A stretch of 7,002 bases of DNA, taken from Sphingobacterium thalpophilum (lineage in GTDB: Bacteria; Bacteroidota; Bacteroidia; Flavobacteriales; Flavobacteriaceae). The notes beneath the pieces were generated by a model, which was not told where the DNA came from, ran no database searches, and saw only the letters and a list, made by a program, of their open reading frames with translations. Each line of letters opens with the position of its first letter. The first letter of the stretch is position 1. Shown here piece after piece: positions 1 to 5,236 of this stretch. Location of the stretch: the NCBI GenBank assembly GCA_943325255.2, contig CALPOS020000109.1:1-7002 (forward strand). The letters are read 5' to 3'. The position numbers and the translations under genes are program-made.

Positions 1-32
1 GAACTGAAACAGTTAAGTTGATGAAAAACTAA
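1..32 (+). CDS. Possible last codons of an upstream + strand gene
   Basis: Two reading frames run in from the left edge and stop early: one ends at a TGA at 19-21 (last residues ELKQLS), the other at a TAA at 30-32 (last residues TETVKLMKN). The strong terminator at 54-87 has its T-run on the + strand, so some + strand transcript should end here, and one of these stops is probably its last codon. Too little is visible to name the protein or to choose between the frames. Confidence 0.25.
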   Translation, partial: TETVKLMKN

Positions 33-53
33 GAACTAGTTTTCTACCTATTG

Positions 54-87
54 AAATCCTCTGCTAGCGATAGCAGGGGATTTTTTT
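54..87 (+). terminator. Strong intrinsic terminator of an upstream + gene
   Basis: A 13-bp stem (54-66 with 71-83, one G-U pair) closes on a four-base GCGA loop and runs into seven T at 81-87. The T-run is only on the + strand, so it ends transcription entering from the left edge rather than any - strand gene. Confidence 0.85.
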
Positions 88-92
88 GTTGT

Positions 93-115
93 GAGTCTTA
101 AATGATGAAAGACTC
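93..115. repeat. Small inverted repeat, 7-bp arms
   Basis: GAGTCTT at 93-99 and AAGACTC at 109-115 are perfect inverted copies with a 9-base spacer. It lies in the gene-free stretch 33-369 just after the upstream terminator. No function can be assigned. The rest of 116-173 shows no gene or clear signal. Confidence 0.4.
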
Positions 116-173
116 TCAAGTAGTAGCGAACTAGTGAAACAATTTTGACTCGAGCGTCAGCGAACAGGCAAAG

Positions 174-208
174 CAATGTTGAATAACGAATATTGAATGA
201 TGAAATGT
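174..208 (+). repeat. Degenerate 7-bp tandem repeat (GAATNNN)
   Basis: Five consecutive 7-base units starting at 174, 181, 188, 195 and 202 follow the pattern GAATNNN (CAATGTT, GAATAAC, GAATATT, GAATGAT, GAAATGT). The array ends one base before structured element copy 1. Similar short-period repeats lie beside the other two copies of that element. It has no useful open frame and looks like intergenic repeat sequence. Confidence 0.5.
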
Positions 209-209
209 A

Positions 210-296
210 AGCCCTAGCCCTTATAGAAGCGGCATCCTTTTTTATCCGTTTCTTTAACTGAAAAAAAAGATATAGCGAACAGCAGGAATAGCTCCT
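210..296 (+). ncRNA. Structured intergenic element, copy 1 (candidate ncRNA)
   Basis: This is the first of three related elements in the window. The left block (GCCCTAGCCC, then GGCATCCTTTT) and the right block (AAAGATATAGCG, then AACAGCAGG and TAGCTCCT) match copies 2 and 3, while the middle differs. Predicted pairing joins CCTTTTTT to the A-run at 261-268 and GC at 232-233 to GC at 275-276, with CCT/AGG and outer pairs outside these. Copy 2 carries A-U and U-G at the GC/GC step, which supports a folded RNA. Distribution and shape resemble the Flavo-1 RNA motif as I remember it; this is not verified. It could instead be a mobile or processed repeat. It ends 10 bases before the ndk promoter box. 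Confidence 0.6.
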
Positions 297-305
297 AAAA
301 ATGCT

Positions 306-313
306 TACTTTTG
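306..313 (+). promoter_or_regulatory. ndk promoter, Bacteroidota -7 box
   Basis: TACTTTTG is an exact match to the Bacteroidota -7 consensus TAnnTTTG and is followed by CAC, which would put the transcription start near 318-321 and give ndk a leader of about 50 bases. No TTG/TTTG box is visible at the expected distance upstream, where the end of structured element copy 1 lies. The leader contains GGCCTTTAGGCC (a 4-bp dyad) and then an A/T-rich run before the ATG, with no Shine-Dalgarno sequence, as is usual in this phylum. Confidence 0.5.
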
Positions 314-369
314 CACGCACTCGAGGCCTTTAGGCCGAACAGAACGAAGTTAAATTTAAATTAAAAAAA

Positions 370-789
370 ATGGCAACGAATAGAACATTCACAATGATTA
401 AACCGGACGCGGTTGAAAACGGACACATCGGTGGAATTTTGAACATGATTACCGAGGGTGGTTTTAAAATTGTTTCTTTAAAATTAACGCAATTGACAGT
501 CGCTGATGCTAAAGCATTTTACGCTGTACATGCTGCGAGACCATTCTATATGGAATTGGTAGAATTTATGTCGAGAGGACCAATTGTCGCCGCCATTTTA
601 GAGAAAGAAAATGCGATTGAAGATTTTAGAACATTAATTGGTGCGACGAATCCAGCAGATGCTGCAGAAGGAACTATTCGTAAGAAATATGCAACTTCGA
701 TTGGAGAAAATGCCGTACACGGTTCAGACAGCGATGAGAATGCGGCTATTGAAAGCGCATTTCATTTTGCTGGAAGGGAACAGTTCTAG
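370..789 (+). CDS. ndk: Nucleoside diphosphate kinase
   Basis: Ndk moves the gamma phosphate from ATP to other (d)NDPs through a phospho-histidine and so balances the cytoplasmic NTP and dNTP pools. The 139-residue product is the usual bacterial length and is one complete Ndk domain. TFTMIKPDAV near the N terminus holds the conserved Lys11, RPFY is at 57-60, the stretch GATNPADAAEGTIR (91-104) is the nucleotide-site segment, and NAVHGSDS carries the catalytic His117. The ATG at 370 follows an A-rich leader with no Shine-Dalgarno sequence. It is transcribed alone from the promoter at 306-313 and ends at the bidirectional terminator at 875-903, facing the DUF721 gene. Identification is secure and all key residues are present. 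Confidence 0.97.
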   Translation: MATNRTFTMIKPDAVENGHIGGILNMITEGGFKIVSLKLTQLTVADAKAFYAVHAARPFYMELVEFMSRGPIVAAILEKENAIEDFRTLIGATNPADAAEGTIRKKYATSIGENAVHGSDSDENAAIESAFHFAGREQF

Positions 790-814
790 TTAAACACGCC
801 TGCTTCTTTAGGCA

Positions 815-858
815 GTGAGACACGTCCTTCGGACTTAAGACTCGCTGCGCTCTAGACT
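815..858. repeat. Degenerate inverted arm of the 16-bp repeat family
   Basis: Read on the - strand, 839-857 matches the 16-bp array unit plus the next three bases (932-950) at 15 of 19 positions by eye, and 819-834 holds a shorter related piece (GTCCGAAGGA, then CGTGTC). This region therefore lies in inverted orientation to the array at 932-1027, on the other side of the terminator. It also contains a small hairpin, GTCC/GGAC (824-834). Nothing here looks coding. Confidence 0.4.
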
Positions 859-874
859 AAATAGTATACAAAAG

Positions 875-903
875 AAAATCCCGTTTCAATCGAACGGGAT
901 TTT
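875..903. terminator. Bidirectional terminator between ndk and DUF721
   Basis: A perfect 11-bp inverted repeat (AAAATCCCGTT at 875-885, AACGGGATTTT at 893-903) has a 7-base loop. T-rich sequence follows on both strands (TTTTCTATTTT on +, TTTTCTTTTG on -), so it can end both the ndk transcript and the convergent DUF721/lipoprotein transcript. Confidence 0.85.
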
Positions 904-931
904 CTATTTTATAAGATATCATAGTCTAAAA

Positions 932-1027
932 GTCCAAAGCGAAGCGTGTCCAAAGCGAAGCGTGTCCAAAGCAAAGCGTGTCCAAAGCAAAGCGCGTCCA
1001 AAGCGAAGCGTATCCAAAGCAAAGCGT
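932..1027. repeat. 16-bp tandem repeat, six units
   Basis: Six head-to-tail units of 16 bp start at 932, 948, 964, 980, 996 and 1012. The unit is GTCCAAAGCGAAGCGT. Variation is limited to unit position 1 (G/A), position 10 (G/A) and position 16 (T/C), so the array is young or kept uniform. The next partial unit (GTC, 1028-1030) runs into the stop codon of the DUF721 gene, so the array is in the 3' untranslated part of that transcript, before the terminator. The unit length is not a multiple of three and the array does not extend a gene. The core AGCGAAGCG also occurs on the - strand near 6234-6242. Confidence 0.9.
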
Positions 1028-1028
1028 G

Positions 1029-1325
1029 TCATCTCAAAACCACTTCCTTCACCACTTCTCTCTGCAATTCTTCATTAATCATTTTGATGATTTTGTCTTT
1101 GCCATAATGCAATTCTTCCCGCAAAACTGAAGAAGTCAATTCTACATATAAAGTCGCACCCTTTAAAAGTACATTCTTCGTATAAGTATTAACGCCATTT
1201 CCCATCAAATTTTTCCATGCGTCTTTAACAGCAACTTCATCGATGCCACCTTGCAGTTTGTTGACTTGTATAATTTCGTTTAAAATTGATCCTATCGTGC
1301 CGTCGTTACTGAGTCTTCTTGCCAT
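1029..1325 (-). CDS. DUF721 domain protein
   Basis: This 98-residue protein belongs to the DUF721 (DciA-like) family: a short N-terminal MARRLSNDGTIG segment, then the conserved DAWKNLMG block near residues 40-47 and the LYVELTSSVLREEL strand-helix block near 60-75. Distant DUF721 proteins such as DciA load the replicative helicase. Whether this short Bacteroidota form does the same is not known to me, so only a nucleic-acid-related role is inferred. I chose the ATG at 1323-1325 because family members as I recall them begin at this point. An ATG at 1382 would add 19 poorly conserved residues and deepen the overlap with the lipoprotein gene to 77 bp. With the chosen start the overlap is 20 bp, which suggests coupled translation. 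The 16-bp repeat array directly follows the stop. Confidence 0.85.
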   Translation of the reverse strand: MARRLSNDGTIGSILNEIIQVNKLQGGIDEVAVKDAWKNLMGNGVNTYTKNVLLKGATLYVELTSSVLREELHYGKDKIIKMINEELQREVVKEVVLR

Positions 1326-1746
1326 CTTTTTTGATCTTGAGCGGTTTTGCTCTTTTGTAGTGATATTCGACTGACTTGTCATTTTTCAAAACCATTTCAT
1401 CTTCTGAAATAGCAATCAATTCCTCATCCCATTGGCTGTAAAAAGTAGCATAATGAACCACAAATTTGTCTTTTCCTTCCTGAATCGTAACTTTCTCCGC
1501 ATCTAGATTGACAAAATAACTGCCGTCTAAAGCAGGCGTTACTTTTTTTCGAATCCCAACAAAGTTCTTGACTTGAAAGAAATCATACATTTCGTTAATG
1601 CCGTATTTTTTCTCTTTCCCATTGGGGAAAACCACTTTCTCGATTTCCCAATAACCATTCATTTTATCAATGTCTGTCGCGTCAATTTTTCTATTACAAG
1701 AAATAAAAAAAAGCGCACTAACTACAAAAATCCCTATTTTATTCAT
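1306..1746 (-). CDS. Small lipoprotein, lipocalin-like family
   Basis: This 146-residue protein starts with a lipoprotein signal peptide: MNKIG, a hydrophobic stretch (about 5-15) and the lipobox-like FFISC with Cys17 as the expected lipidation site. No acidic surface-export signal follows the Cys (it reads CNRKID), so the protein probably stays on the periplasmic side of a membrane; this is an inference. The mature part has GYWEIEKVVFPNG near residue 31, then alternating beta-type strands (FVVHYATFY near 95-103), as in small Bacteroidota lipoproteins labelled lipocalin-like, and ends in a lysine-rich tail. The ligand is unknown. It follows ftsY after a terminator and overlaps the DUF721 gene by 20 bp, so those two are probably one transcript. 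No consensus promoter is visible in the short gap at 1747-1784. Confidence 0.75.
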   Translation of the reverse strand: MNKIGIFVVSALFFISCNRKIDATDIDKMNGYWEIEKVVFPNGKEKKYGINEMYDFFQVKNFVGIRKKVTPALDGSYFVNLDAEKVTIQEGKDKFVVHYATFYSQWDEELIAISEDEMVLKNDKSVEYHYKRAKPLKIKKDGKKTQ

Positions 1747-1784
1747 TTCTATTATACTTCTAATATCGACTCTAAGTTAAATGA

Positions 1785-1819
1785 AAAAAGGACAATTCTT
1801 CTAAAAAAATGTCCTTTTT
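1785..1819 (-). terminator. Terminator after ftsY
   Basis: A perfect 10-bp inverted repeat (AAAAAGGACA at 1785-1794, TGTCCTTTTT at 1810-1819) has a 15-base loop. On the - strand the stem runs into a T-run, 20 bases past the ftsY stop codon. The other strand also ends in T, but no + gene enters here. Confidence 0.75.
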
Positions 1820-1838
1820 GTCAACTATATTTTCCCTT

Positions 1839-2819
1839 CTATTTAAAAAAAGAATCTACGAATTCGTACTTATTAAACACTTGCAAATCTTCCAATCCTT
1901 CACCTAATCCGATATATTTTACTGGAATCTGAAATTGATCAGAAATACCAATGACCACACCACCTTTGGCAGTTCCGTCTAATTTGGTAACCGCTAATGA
2001 AGTTACTTCGGTAGCGGCAGTAAATTGTTTGGCTTGCTCAAAAGCATTTTGACCCGTAGAGCCATCAAGTACTAACAACACATCGTTAGGTGTATTTTCA
2101 ACCACTTTCTGCATCACACGTTTGACTTTGGTAAGCTCAGCCATCAGATTGGTTTTGTTGTGCAAACGACCCGCGGTATCAATAATAACGATATCAGCAT
2201 CATTCGCTACGGCACTTTGTAAAGTATCAAACGCTACCGACGCTGGATCACTTCCCATCTGTTGCTTTACTAGTGGCACTCCTACTCGATCTGCCCATAT
2301 TTGCAACTGATCGATAGCTGCTGCACGAAATGTATCTGCCGCTCCCAGCGTTACTTTATAACCTTTCTTTTTGAATTGGTAAGCCAACTTTCCTATCGTT
2401 GTCGTTTTACCGACGCCATTGACACCCACCACCATTAACACATAAGGTTTGACACCAACCGGAATAACAAATTCTGAAGCTTCACCTAGGTTGGTTTCGG
2501 AAAGCAAACCAGAAATTTCCTCCCGCAGGATTTGATTCAATTCTTCCGTTCCTAGATATTTGTCTTCCGAAACTCTTTTTTCGATCCGGTTAATAATCTT
2601 TAGTGTCGTTGTAACGCCAACATCTGATGCGACTAAAATCTCTTCAAGGTTATCGAGAACTTCATCATCAACTTTTGACTTTCCAGCGATGGCCTTGGTC
2701 AGCTTAGAAAAAAAAGAAGTTTTAGATTTTTCTAAACCTTTGTCTAAAACTTGTTTTTCTTGTTCATTTAGAACTGGTTCTTTCGGTCCGGAAGAGAATA
2801 TTCTTTTGAAAAAACTCAT
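1839..2819 (-). CDS. ftsY: Signal recognition particle receptor FtsY
   Basis: FtsY is the membrane-bound GTPase that receives the SRP-ribosome complex and hands membrane proteins to the Sec translocon. The 326-residue product has the full NG domain: the helical N domain at about 30-110, the P-loop GVNGVGKTT at 132-140, the SRP-GTPase insertion motif DTFRAAA at 162-168, DTAGR at 214-218, the guanine-specificity motif TKLDGTAKGG at 278-287 and the closing GLGEGLEDL at 304-312. The acidic A domain of E. coli FtsY is absent. Only a short basic/hydrophobic start (MSFFKRIF) and a few dozen residues precede the N domain, as is usual for short FtsY forms. The gene lies 157 bp past the DUF4295 stop, beyond a terminator, and has its own terminator, so it is probably a separate unit or fed by read-through. 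A clear promoter was not found. Confidence 0.97.
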   Translation of the reverse strand: MSFFKRIFSSGPKEPVLNEQEKQVLDKGLEKSKTSFFSKLTKAIAGKSKVDDEVLDNLEEILVASDVGVTTTLKIINRIEKRVSEDKYLGTEELNQILREEISGLLSETNLGEASEFVIPVGVKPYVLMVVGVNGVGKTTTIGKLAYQFKKKGYKVTLGAADTFRAAAIDQLQIWADRVGVPLVKQQMGSDPASVAFDTLQSAVANDADIVIIDTAGRLHNKTNLMAELTKVKRVMQKVVENTPNDVLLVLDGSTGQNAFEQAKQFTAATEVTSLAVTKLDGTAKGGVVIGISDQFQIPVKYIGLGEGLEDLQVFNKYEFVDSFFK

Positions 2820-2863
2820 TTGTATTTAGGATTTAAAATTTTGGATGCTCTGTGTCTGGTTTA

Positions 2864-2879
2864 ATTCTCATTTGAGAAT
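2864..2879. promoter_or_regulatory. Perfect dyad in the ftsY upstream region
   Basis: ATTCTCA and TGAGAAT are perfect 7-base inverted copies separated by two bases, 45 bp upstream of the ftsY start codon. The spacer is too short for a comfortable RNA loop at full stem length, so a protein-binding operator is at least as likely as a leader hairpin. A second, weaker dyad (ACCAA/TTGGT) is at 2899-2912. Function is inferred only from symmetry and position. Confidence 0.35.
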
Positions 2880-2916
2880 CTTTACTTCGATTAAAACAAC
2901 CAATCAGTTGGTAAAT

Positions 2917-2954
2917 ATAAAAAATAAAAAAGCTACTTCCGAAAGAAAGTAGCT
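2917..2954 (-). terminator. Terminator of the rpmB-rpmG-DUF4295 unit
   Basis: On the - strand, AGCTACTT (2947-2954) pairs with AAGTAGCT (2931-2938) around an 8-base loop and is followed by TTTTTATTTTTTAT. It begins 22 bases after the DUF4295 stop codon and separates the ribosomal-protein unit from ftsY. Confidence 0.85.
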
Positions 2955-2976
2955 GTTCTATATATTTTGATTTTGA

Positions 2977-3129
2977 TTATTTCTTTTTCAAGAACTCATC
3001 AACCAATTCAGGAGCCATAATAGATTCTACGAATGTATAGGCACCAGTTTTTGGAGATCTTACCATTTTGATGGCTTTTGACAATCTCTTTGAAGATGTT
3101 TGTAACGATGCAACGGTTTTCTTTGCCAT
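2977..3129 (-). CDS. DUF4295 ribosomal protein (probably bL38)
   Basis: A 50-residue basic protein starts MAKKTVASLQ and ends DEFLKKK. It contains the segment MVRSPKTGAYTFVES (about 22-36), which I recognise as the DUF4295 family, small proteins of Bacteroidota that follow rpmG. From memory, the Flavobacterium johnsoniae ribosome structure revealed a new large-subunit protein named bL38, and I believe it is this family; that link should be checked. Length, high lysine content and position (47 bp after rpmG, before a strong terminator) fit a ribosomal protein. No signal peptide or membrane segment is present. The gene is short enough to be missed by length cut-offs. The ATG at 3129 is the only sensible start. 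Confidence 0.88.
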   Translation of the reverse strand: MAKKTVASLQTSSKRLSKAIKMVRSPKTGAYTFVESIMAPELVDEFLKKK

Positions 3130-3176
3130 GTCTTATATCTGTATTACTTGAAACTTTTACTTTGAAAAATTTCTAA

Positions 3177-3359
3177 TTATTTAATTTCTTTATGAACAGT
3201 AACTCTCTTCAATACAGGATTGAATTTTTTAATCTCTAATCGGTCCGGAGTGTTCTTTTTGTTCTTCGTAGTGATGTATCGAGAAGTTCCAGCAACACCG
3301 GAAGCTTTGTGCTCTGTACATTCTAAAATAACTTGGATTCTATTGCCTTTCTTTGCCAT
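3177..3359 (-). CDS. rpmG: 50S ribosomal protein bL33
   Basis: bL33 is a small protein of the large ribosomal subunit near the E site. The 60-residue product has the typical start MAKKGNRIQVILECTEHK, the central SRYITTKNKKNTPDRLEIKK and the end KEIK. It has a single cysteine (Cys14) and lacks the two CxxC pairs of the zinc-binding form, so it is the zinc-free type. It lies 31 bp after rpmB and 47 bp before the DUF4295 gene, in one transcript. The order bL28-bL33 matches the widespread rpmB-rpmG pairing. Confidence 0.96.
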   Translation of the reverse strand: MAKKGNRIQVILECTEHKASGVAGTSRYITTKNKKNTPDRLEIKKFNPVLKRVTVHKEIK

Positions 3360-3390
3360 CGTATTGTATTATTATTTATTTAGGAATAGA

Positions 3391-3627
3391 TTATTTAATA
3401 AATCCTTCTGACTGTGCTTTTTTCAAAACTGCAGCAATTCCATTTTTGTTAATTGTTTTTATAGTCGATGCAGCTACTCTTAGCGTAATCCATCTGTCTT
3501 CTTCTGGAAGATAAAAACGCTTTTTAACTAAGTTTACAGAAAACTTTCTCTTCGTTTTATTCATCGCGTGAGAAACGTTATTTCCTACCATCGCTCTTTT
3601 ACCTGTAAGGTCACAAACTCTTGACAT
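3391..3627 (-). CDS. rpmB: 50S ribosomal protein bL28
   Basis: bL28 is a large-subunit protein needed for ribosome assembly. The 78-residue product is close in length and sequence to the E. coli protein: MSRVCDLTGKR, then GNNVSHAMNKTKR (16-28), then WITLRVAASTIKTI. It has only Cys5 and no zinc-binding cysteine set. It is the first gene of the rpmB-rpmG-DUF4295 unit and has a good Bacteroidota promoter just upstream (3664-3694), giving a leader of about 30 bases without a Shine-Dalgarno sequence. The gap to cinA is short, so cinA transcription may also read into it. Confidence 0.97.
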   Translation of the reverse strand: MSRVCDLTGKRAMVGNNVSHAMNKTKRKFSVNLVKKRFYLPEEDRWITLRVAASTIKTINKNGIAAVLKKAQSEGFIK

Positions 3628-3663
3628 TATGCTTATCTTTTATCGTTATTCAAATCGAGGGTG

Positions 3664-3694
3664 CAAAGAAAAGAAAAATAAACCTTACTGCAAA
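3664..3694 (-). promoter_or_regulatory. Promoter of the rpmB operon
   Basis: On the - strand a TTTG box (3691-3694) is followed after exactly 19 bases by TTTCTTTG (3664-3671), one mismatch from the Bacteroidota -7 box TAnnTTTG, and then by CACC. Box content and spacing both fit the known consensus. The predicted start is about 30 bases before the rpmB ATG, in an otherwise T/A-rich stretch. Confidence 0.6.
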
Positions 3695-3785
3695 ATAAAT
3701 AAAGTACAAATTTTTCTTTTTTTTTATTTGCTTTTTAGTGGTCGCCAAGAATGTCCTTTTTTGAGGAAATTACCAACGTTCAATT

Positions 3786-5042
3786 TTAATCAAACGGCAT
3801 TTTTAAAATCTCTTTTTGCAGCATTTCCAAGCTTTTATTTACCGCGCGCTCCAGCACTTTTTCTCGTGGCTGCCCAAAATTAAATTCCTGCACAATCACC
3901 TCACTTGGAGTCGCTAATGCGATAAATACCGTTCCGACCTCAGCTTCCGAGTCGCCTTTGGATGGGCCGGCATTTCCTGTCGTAGCAATGGCAAAATCTG
4001 TCTGCATTATTTTTTGAATGGAAAGCGCCATCGCTTGCGCAACTTGGGCACTCACCACACTATATTTTTCAATTAATTCTGGTGCAATTCCAAGCACATC
4101 GATTTTTGTCTCCGTGGCATACGACACGACACTACCTTTAAAATAGTTAGAAGCGCCAGGAACGGAACTCAAAACTCCCGCAATTTTTCCGCCGGTGCAA
4201 CTTTCAGCAGTAGCAATCGTTTTCTTGTGTTGGGTCAATAATCTTCCAAGAATAACTTCAATAGTTTCACCTTCATCAAATCCGACGATGATGTCGCCAA
4301 TGATTTGCGTTAAGGAAATGACATTCTCTTCAATAGCTTTTTCCAGCAGTACTTTGTCTATTCCTCGAGCGGACAAACGCAAGCGCACTTTTCCTGGACT
4401 CGGCAAATACGCCAATTTGATAAACGAAGGCAAACTGTTTTCCCAAGATTCTATTCGCTCTGCGATTTTACTTTCGCCTTCCCCATACGTCATGATGGTC
4501 TTGTGCAAAATGTACGGACGCTCATATTCGCGAACTACTTTTGGAATGATTTCGTGCTCAATCAAATATTTCATTTCGTAAGGAACTCCTGGCAATGAAA
4601 TAAAAACCGTTTGCTCTTTCTTCATCCACATGCCTGGCGCAGTGCCCATCACGTTATGCAGCACCATGCACTTTGACGGCACCAACGCTTGATCTCTGTT
4701 GAGTTGGGTGATCGGACGTTTGTAAAATCCTTCAATAATAGCCGTGACATGCGCCAAAACCGCTTCATCAACGATCAGCTTGTCATCAAAATATTCGCAA
4801 AAAGTATGTTTGGTAATATCGTCTTTCGTTGGACCTAATCCACCGGTGATGATTACCAAATCGACTTGATTCTGAAGCTTTGAAAACGTGTCTAAAATAT
4901 GCTGCTTGTCATCCGAAATAGAAATCATCTCGTGCACGGCAACCCCAATTCTATCCAACGATTTGGCAATAAAACCAGAATTGGTATCGACAATTTGTCC
5001 GATTAGAATTTCGTCGCCGATAGTAACTATGGTTGCTTTCAT
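3786..5042 (-). CDS. cinA: CinA: MoCF domain plus NMN amidohydrolase domain
   Basis: The 418-residue product has the two-domain CinA layout. The N-terminal MoCF (COG1058) half, about 1-170, holds IGDEILIGQIVDTNS near 8-22, the TGGLGPTKDDIT loop at 66-77 and PGVPYEM at 151-157. The C-terminal PncC half, about 260-415, has ATAESCTGG (277-285, with Ser281 the expected catalytic serine), Lys313 in SYATETK and TTGNAGP (354-360). In characterised members the C-terminal domain deamidates nicotinamide mononucleotide to nicotinate mononucleotide, recycling pyridine nucleotides, and the MoCF domain has ADP-ribose pyrophosphatase activity. The loop reads TGNAGPSKGDSEAEVG rather than the common TGIAGPxGG. 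The name reflects competence-inducible genes in streptococci, and no competence role is implied. The start ATG abuts the 8-bp repeat array, and no promoter is evident, so it may be transcribed from the Hpt side. Confidence 0.95.
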   Translation of the reverse strand: MKATIVTIGDEILIGQIVDTNSGFIAKSLDRIGVAVHEMISISDDKQHILDTFSKLQNQVDLVIITGGLGPTKDDITKHTFCEYFDDKLIVDEAVLAHVTAIIEGFYKRPITQLNRDQALVPSKCMVLHNVMGTAPGMWMKKEQTVFISLPGVPYEMKYLIEHEIIPKVVREYERPYILHKTIMTYGEGESKIAERIESWENSLPSFIKLAYLPSPGKVRLRLSARGIDKVLLEKAIEENVISLTQIIGDIIVGFDEGETIEVILGRLLTQHKKTIATAESCTGGKIAGVLSSVPGASNYFKGSVVSYATETKIDVLGIAPELIEKYSVVSAQVAQAMALSIQKIMQTDFAIATTGNAGPSKGDSEAEVGTVFIALATPSEVIVQEFNFGQPREKVLERAVNKSLEMLQKEILKMPFD

Positions 5043-5046
5043 AAAT

Positions 5047-5094
5047 GAGTTGCTGAGTTGCTGAGTCTCTGAGTTGCTGAGTTACTAAGTTCGT
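5047..5094 (+). repeat. 8-bp tandem repeat, left arm (GAGTTGCT)
   Basis: Six 8-base units starting at 5047 follow the pattern GAGTTGCT (GAGTTGCT twice, then GAGTCTCT, GAGTTGCT, GAGTTACT, AAGTTCGT). The array starts four bases upstream of the cinA start codon, so it lies in the cinA leader if the transcript comes from the Hpt side. Its inverted counterpart is at 5198-5233. Confidence 0.85.
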
Positions 5095-5107
5095 TCTTTG
5101 TAATCGG

Positions 5108-5190
5108 AAACCCTAGCCCTGATGGTAACGATATCCTTTTGCGCCGGTGTTCGGCGTGAAAGATTTAGTGAACAGCAGGAAATAGCTCCT
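5108..5190 (+). ncRNA. Structured intergenic element, copy 2 (candidate ncRNA)
   Basis: The conserved left block (CCCTAGCCCTGATGG, then ATATCCTTTT) and right block (AAAGATTTAGTG, then AACAGCAGG and TAGCTCCT) match copies 1 and 3. The middle is a separate hairpin, CGCCG/CGGCG (5142-5156 region). At the step where copies 1 and 3 pair GC with GC, this copy has AT (5131-5132) and GT (5168-5169), giving A-U and U-G, a compensating change. The element points opposite to the flanking Hpt and cinA genes, so it would need its own promoter or be transcribed only as the antisense form. No good + strand promoter was seen before it. Confidence 0.6.
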
Positions 5191-5197
5191 AAAAAAA

Positions 5198-5233
5198 ACT
5201 CAGTAACTTAGGCACTCAGTAACTCAGCCACTC
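5198..5233 (-). repeat. 8-bp tandem repeat, right inverted arm
   Basis: Read on the - strand this gives GAGT, GGCTGAGT, TACTGAGT, GCCTAAGT, TACTGAGT, i.e. the same GAGTNNCT family as the array at 5047-5094 but inverted. The two arrays enclose structured element copy 2 and could pair as a long, imperfect stem. The array ends just before the 3' end of the Hpt gene. Confidence 0.8.
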
Positions 5234-5236
5234 TAT

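Noticed and set aside
48..320. 90-residue open frame on the - strand
   Set aside because: It runs through the upstream terminator, the heptad repeat and element copy 1 on the opposite strand, has low-complexity content and resembles no protein family.
932..1027. CRISPR array
   Set aside because: The 16-bp units are directly adjacent with no spacers, so this is a plain tandem repeat.
1326..1382. Longer DUF721 protein starting at 1382
   Set aside because: The extra 19 residues are low-complexity and lie wholly inside the lipoprotein coding sequence; the family start at MARRLSND is a better fit.
1573..1932. 119-residue open frame on the + strand
   Set aside because: It lies opposite the lipoprotein gene, the ftsY terminator and the ftsY 3' end; composition is Phe/Ile/Asn-rich as expected for the complement of AT-rich genes.
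3629..3883. 84-residue open frame on the + strand between rpmB and cinA
   Set aside because: It covers the rpmB promoter and the 3' end of cinA on the opposite strand and has no family signature.
4195..4581. 128-residue open frame on the + strand
   Set aside because: It is fully antisense to the well-conserved cinA coding sequence and shows no recognisable domain.
3786..5042. Competence system because of the cinA name
   Set aside because: No recA, com or DNA-uptake gene is nearby; the domains indicate a nucleotide-repair enzyme.
5093..5100. Promoter for element copy 2 (GTTCTTTG)
   Set aside because: Only the TTTG part fits the -7 box, and no TTG/TTTG box lies at the right distance upstream.
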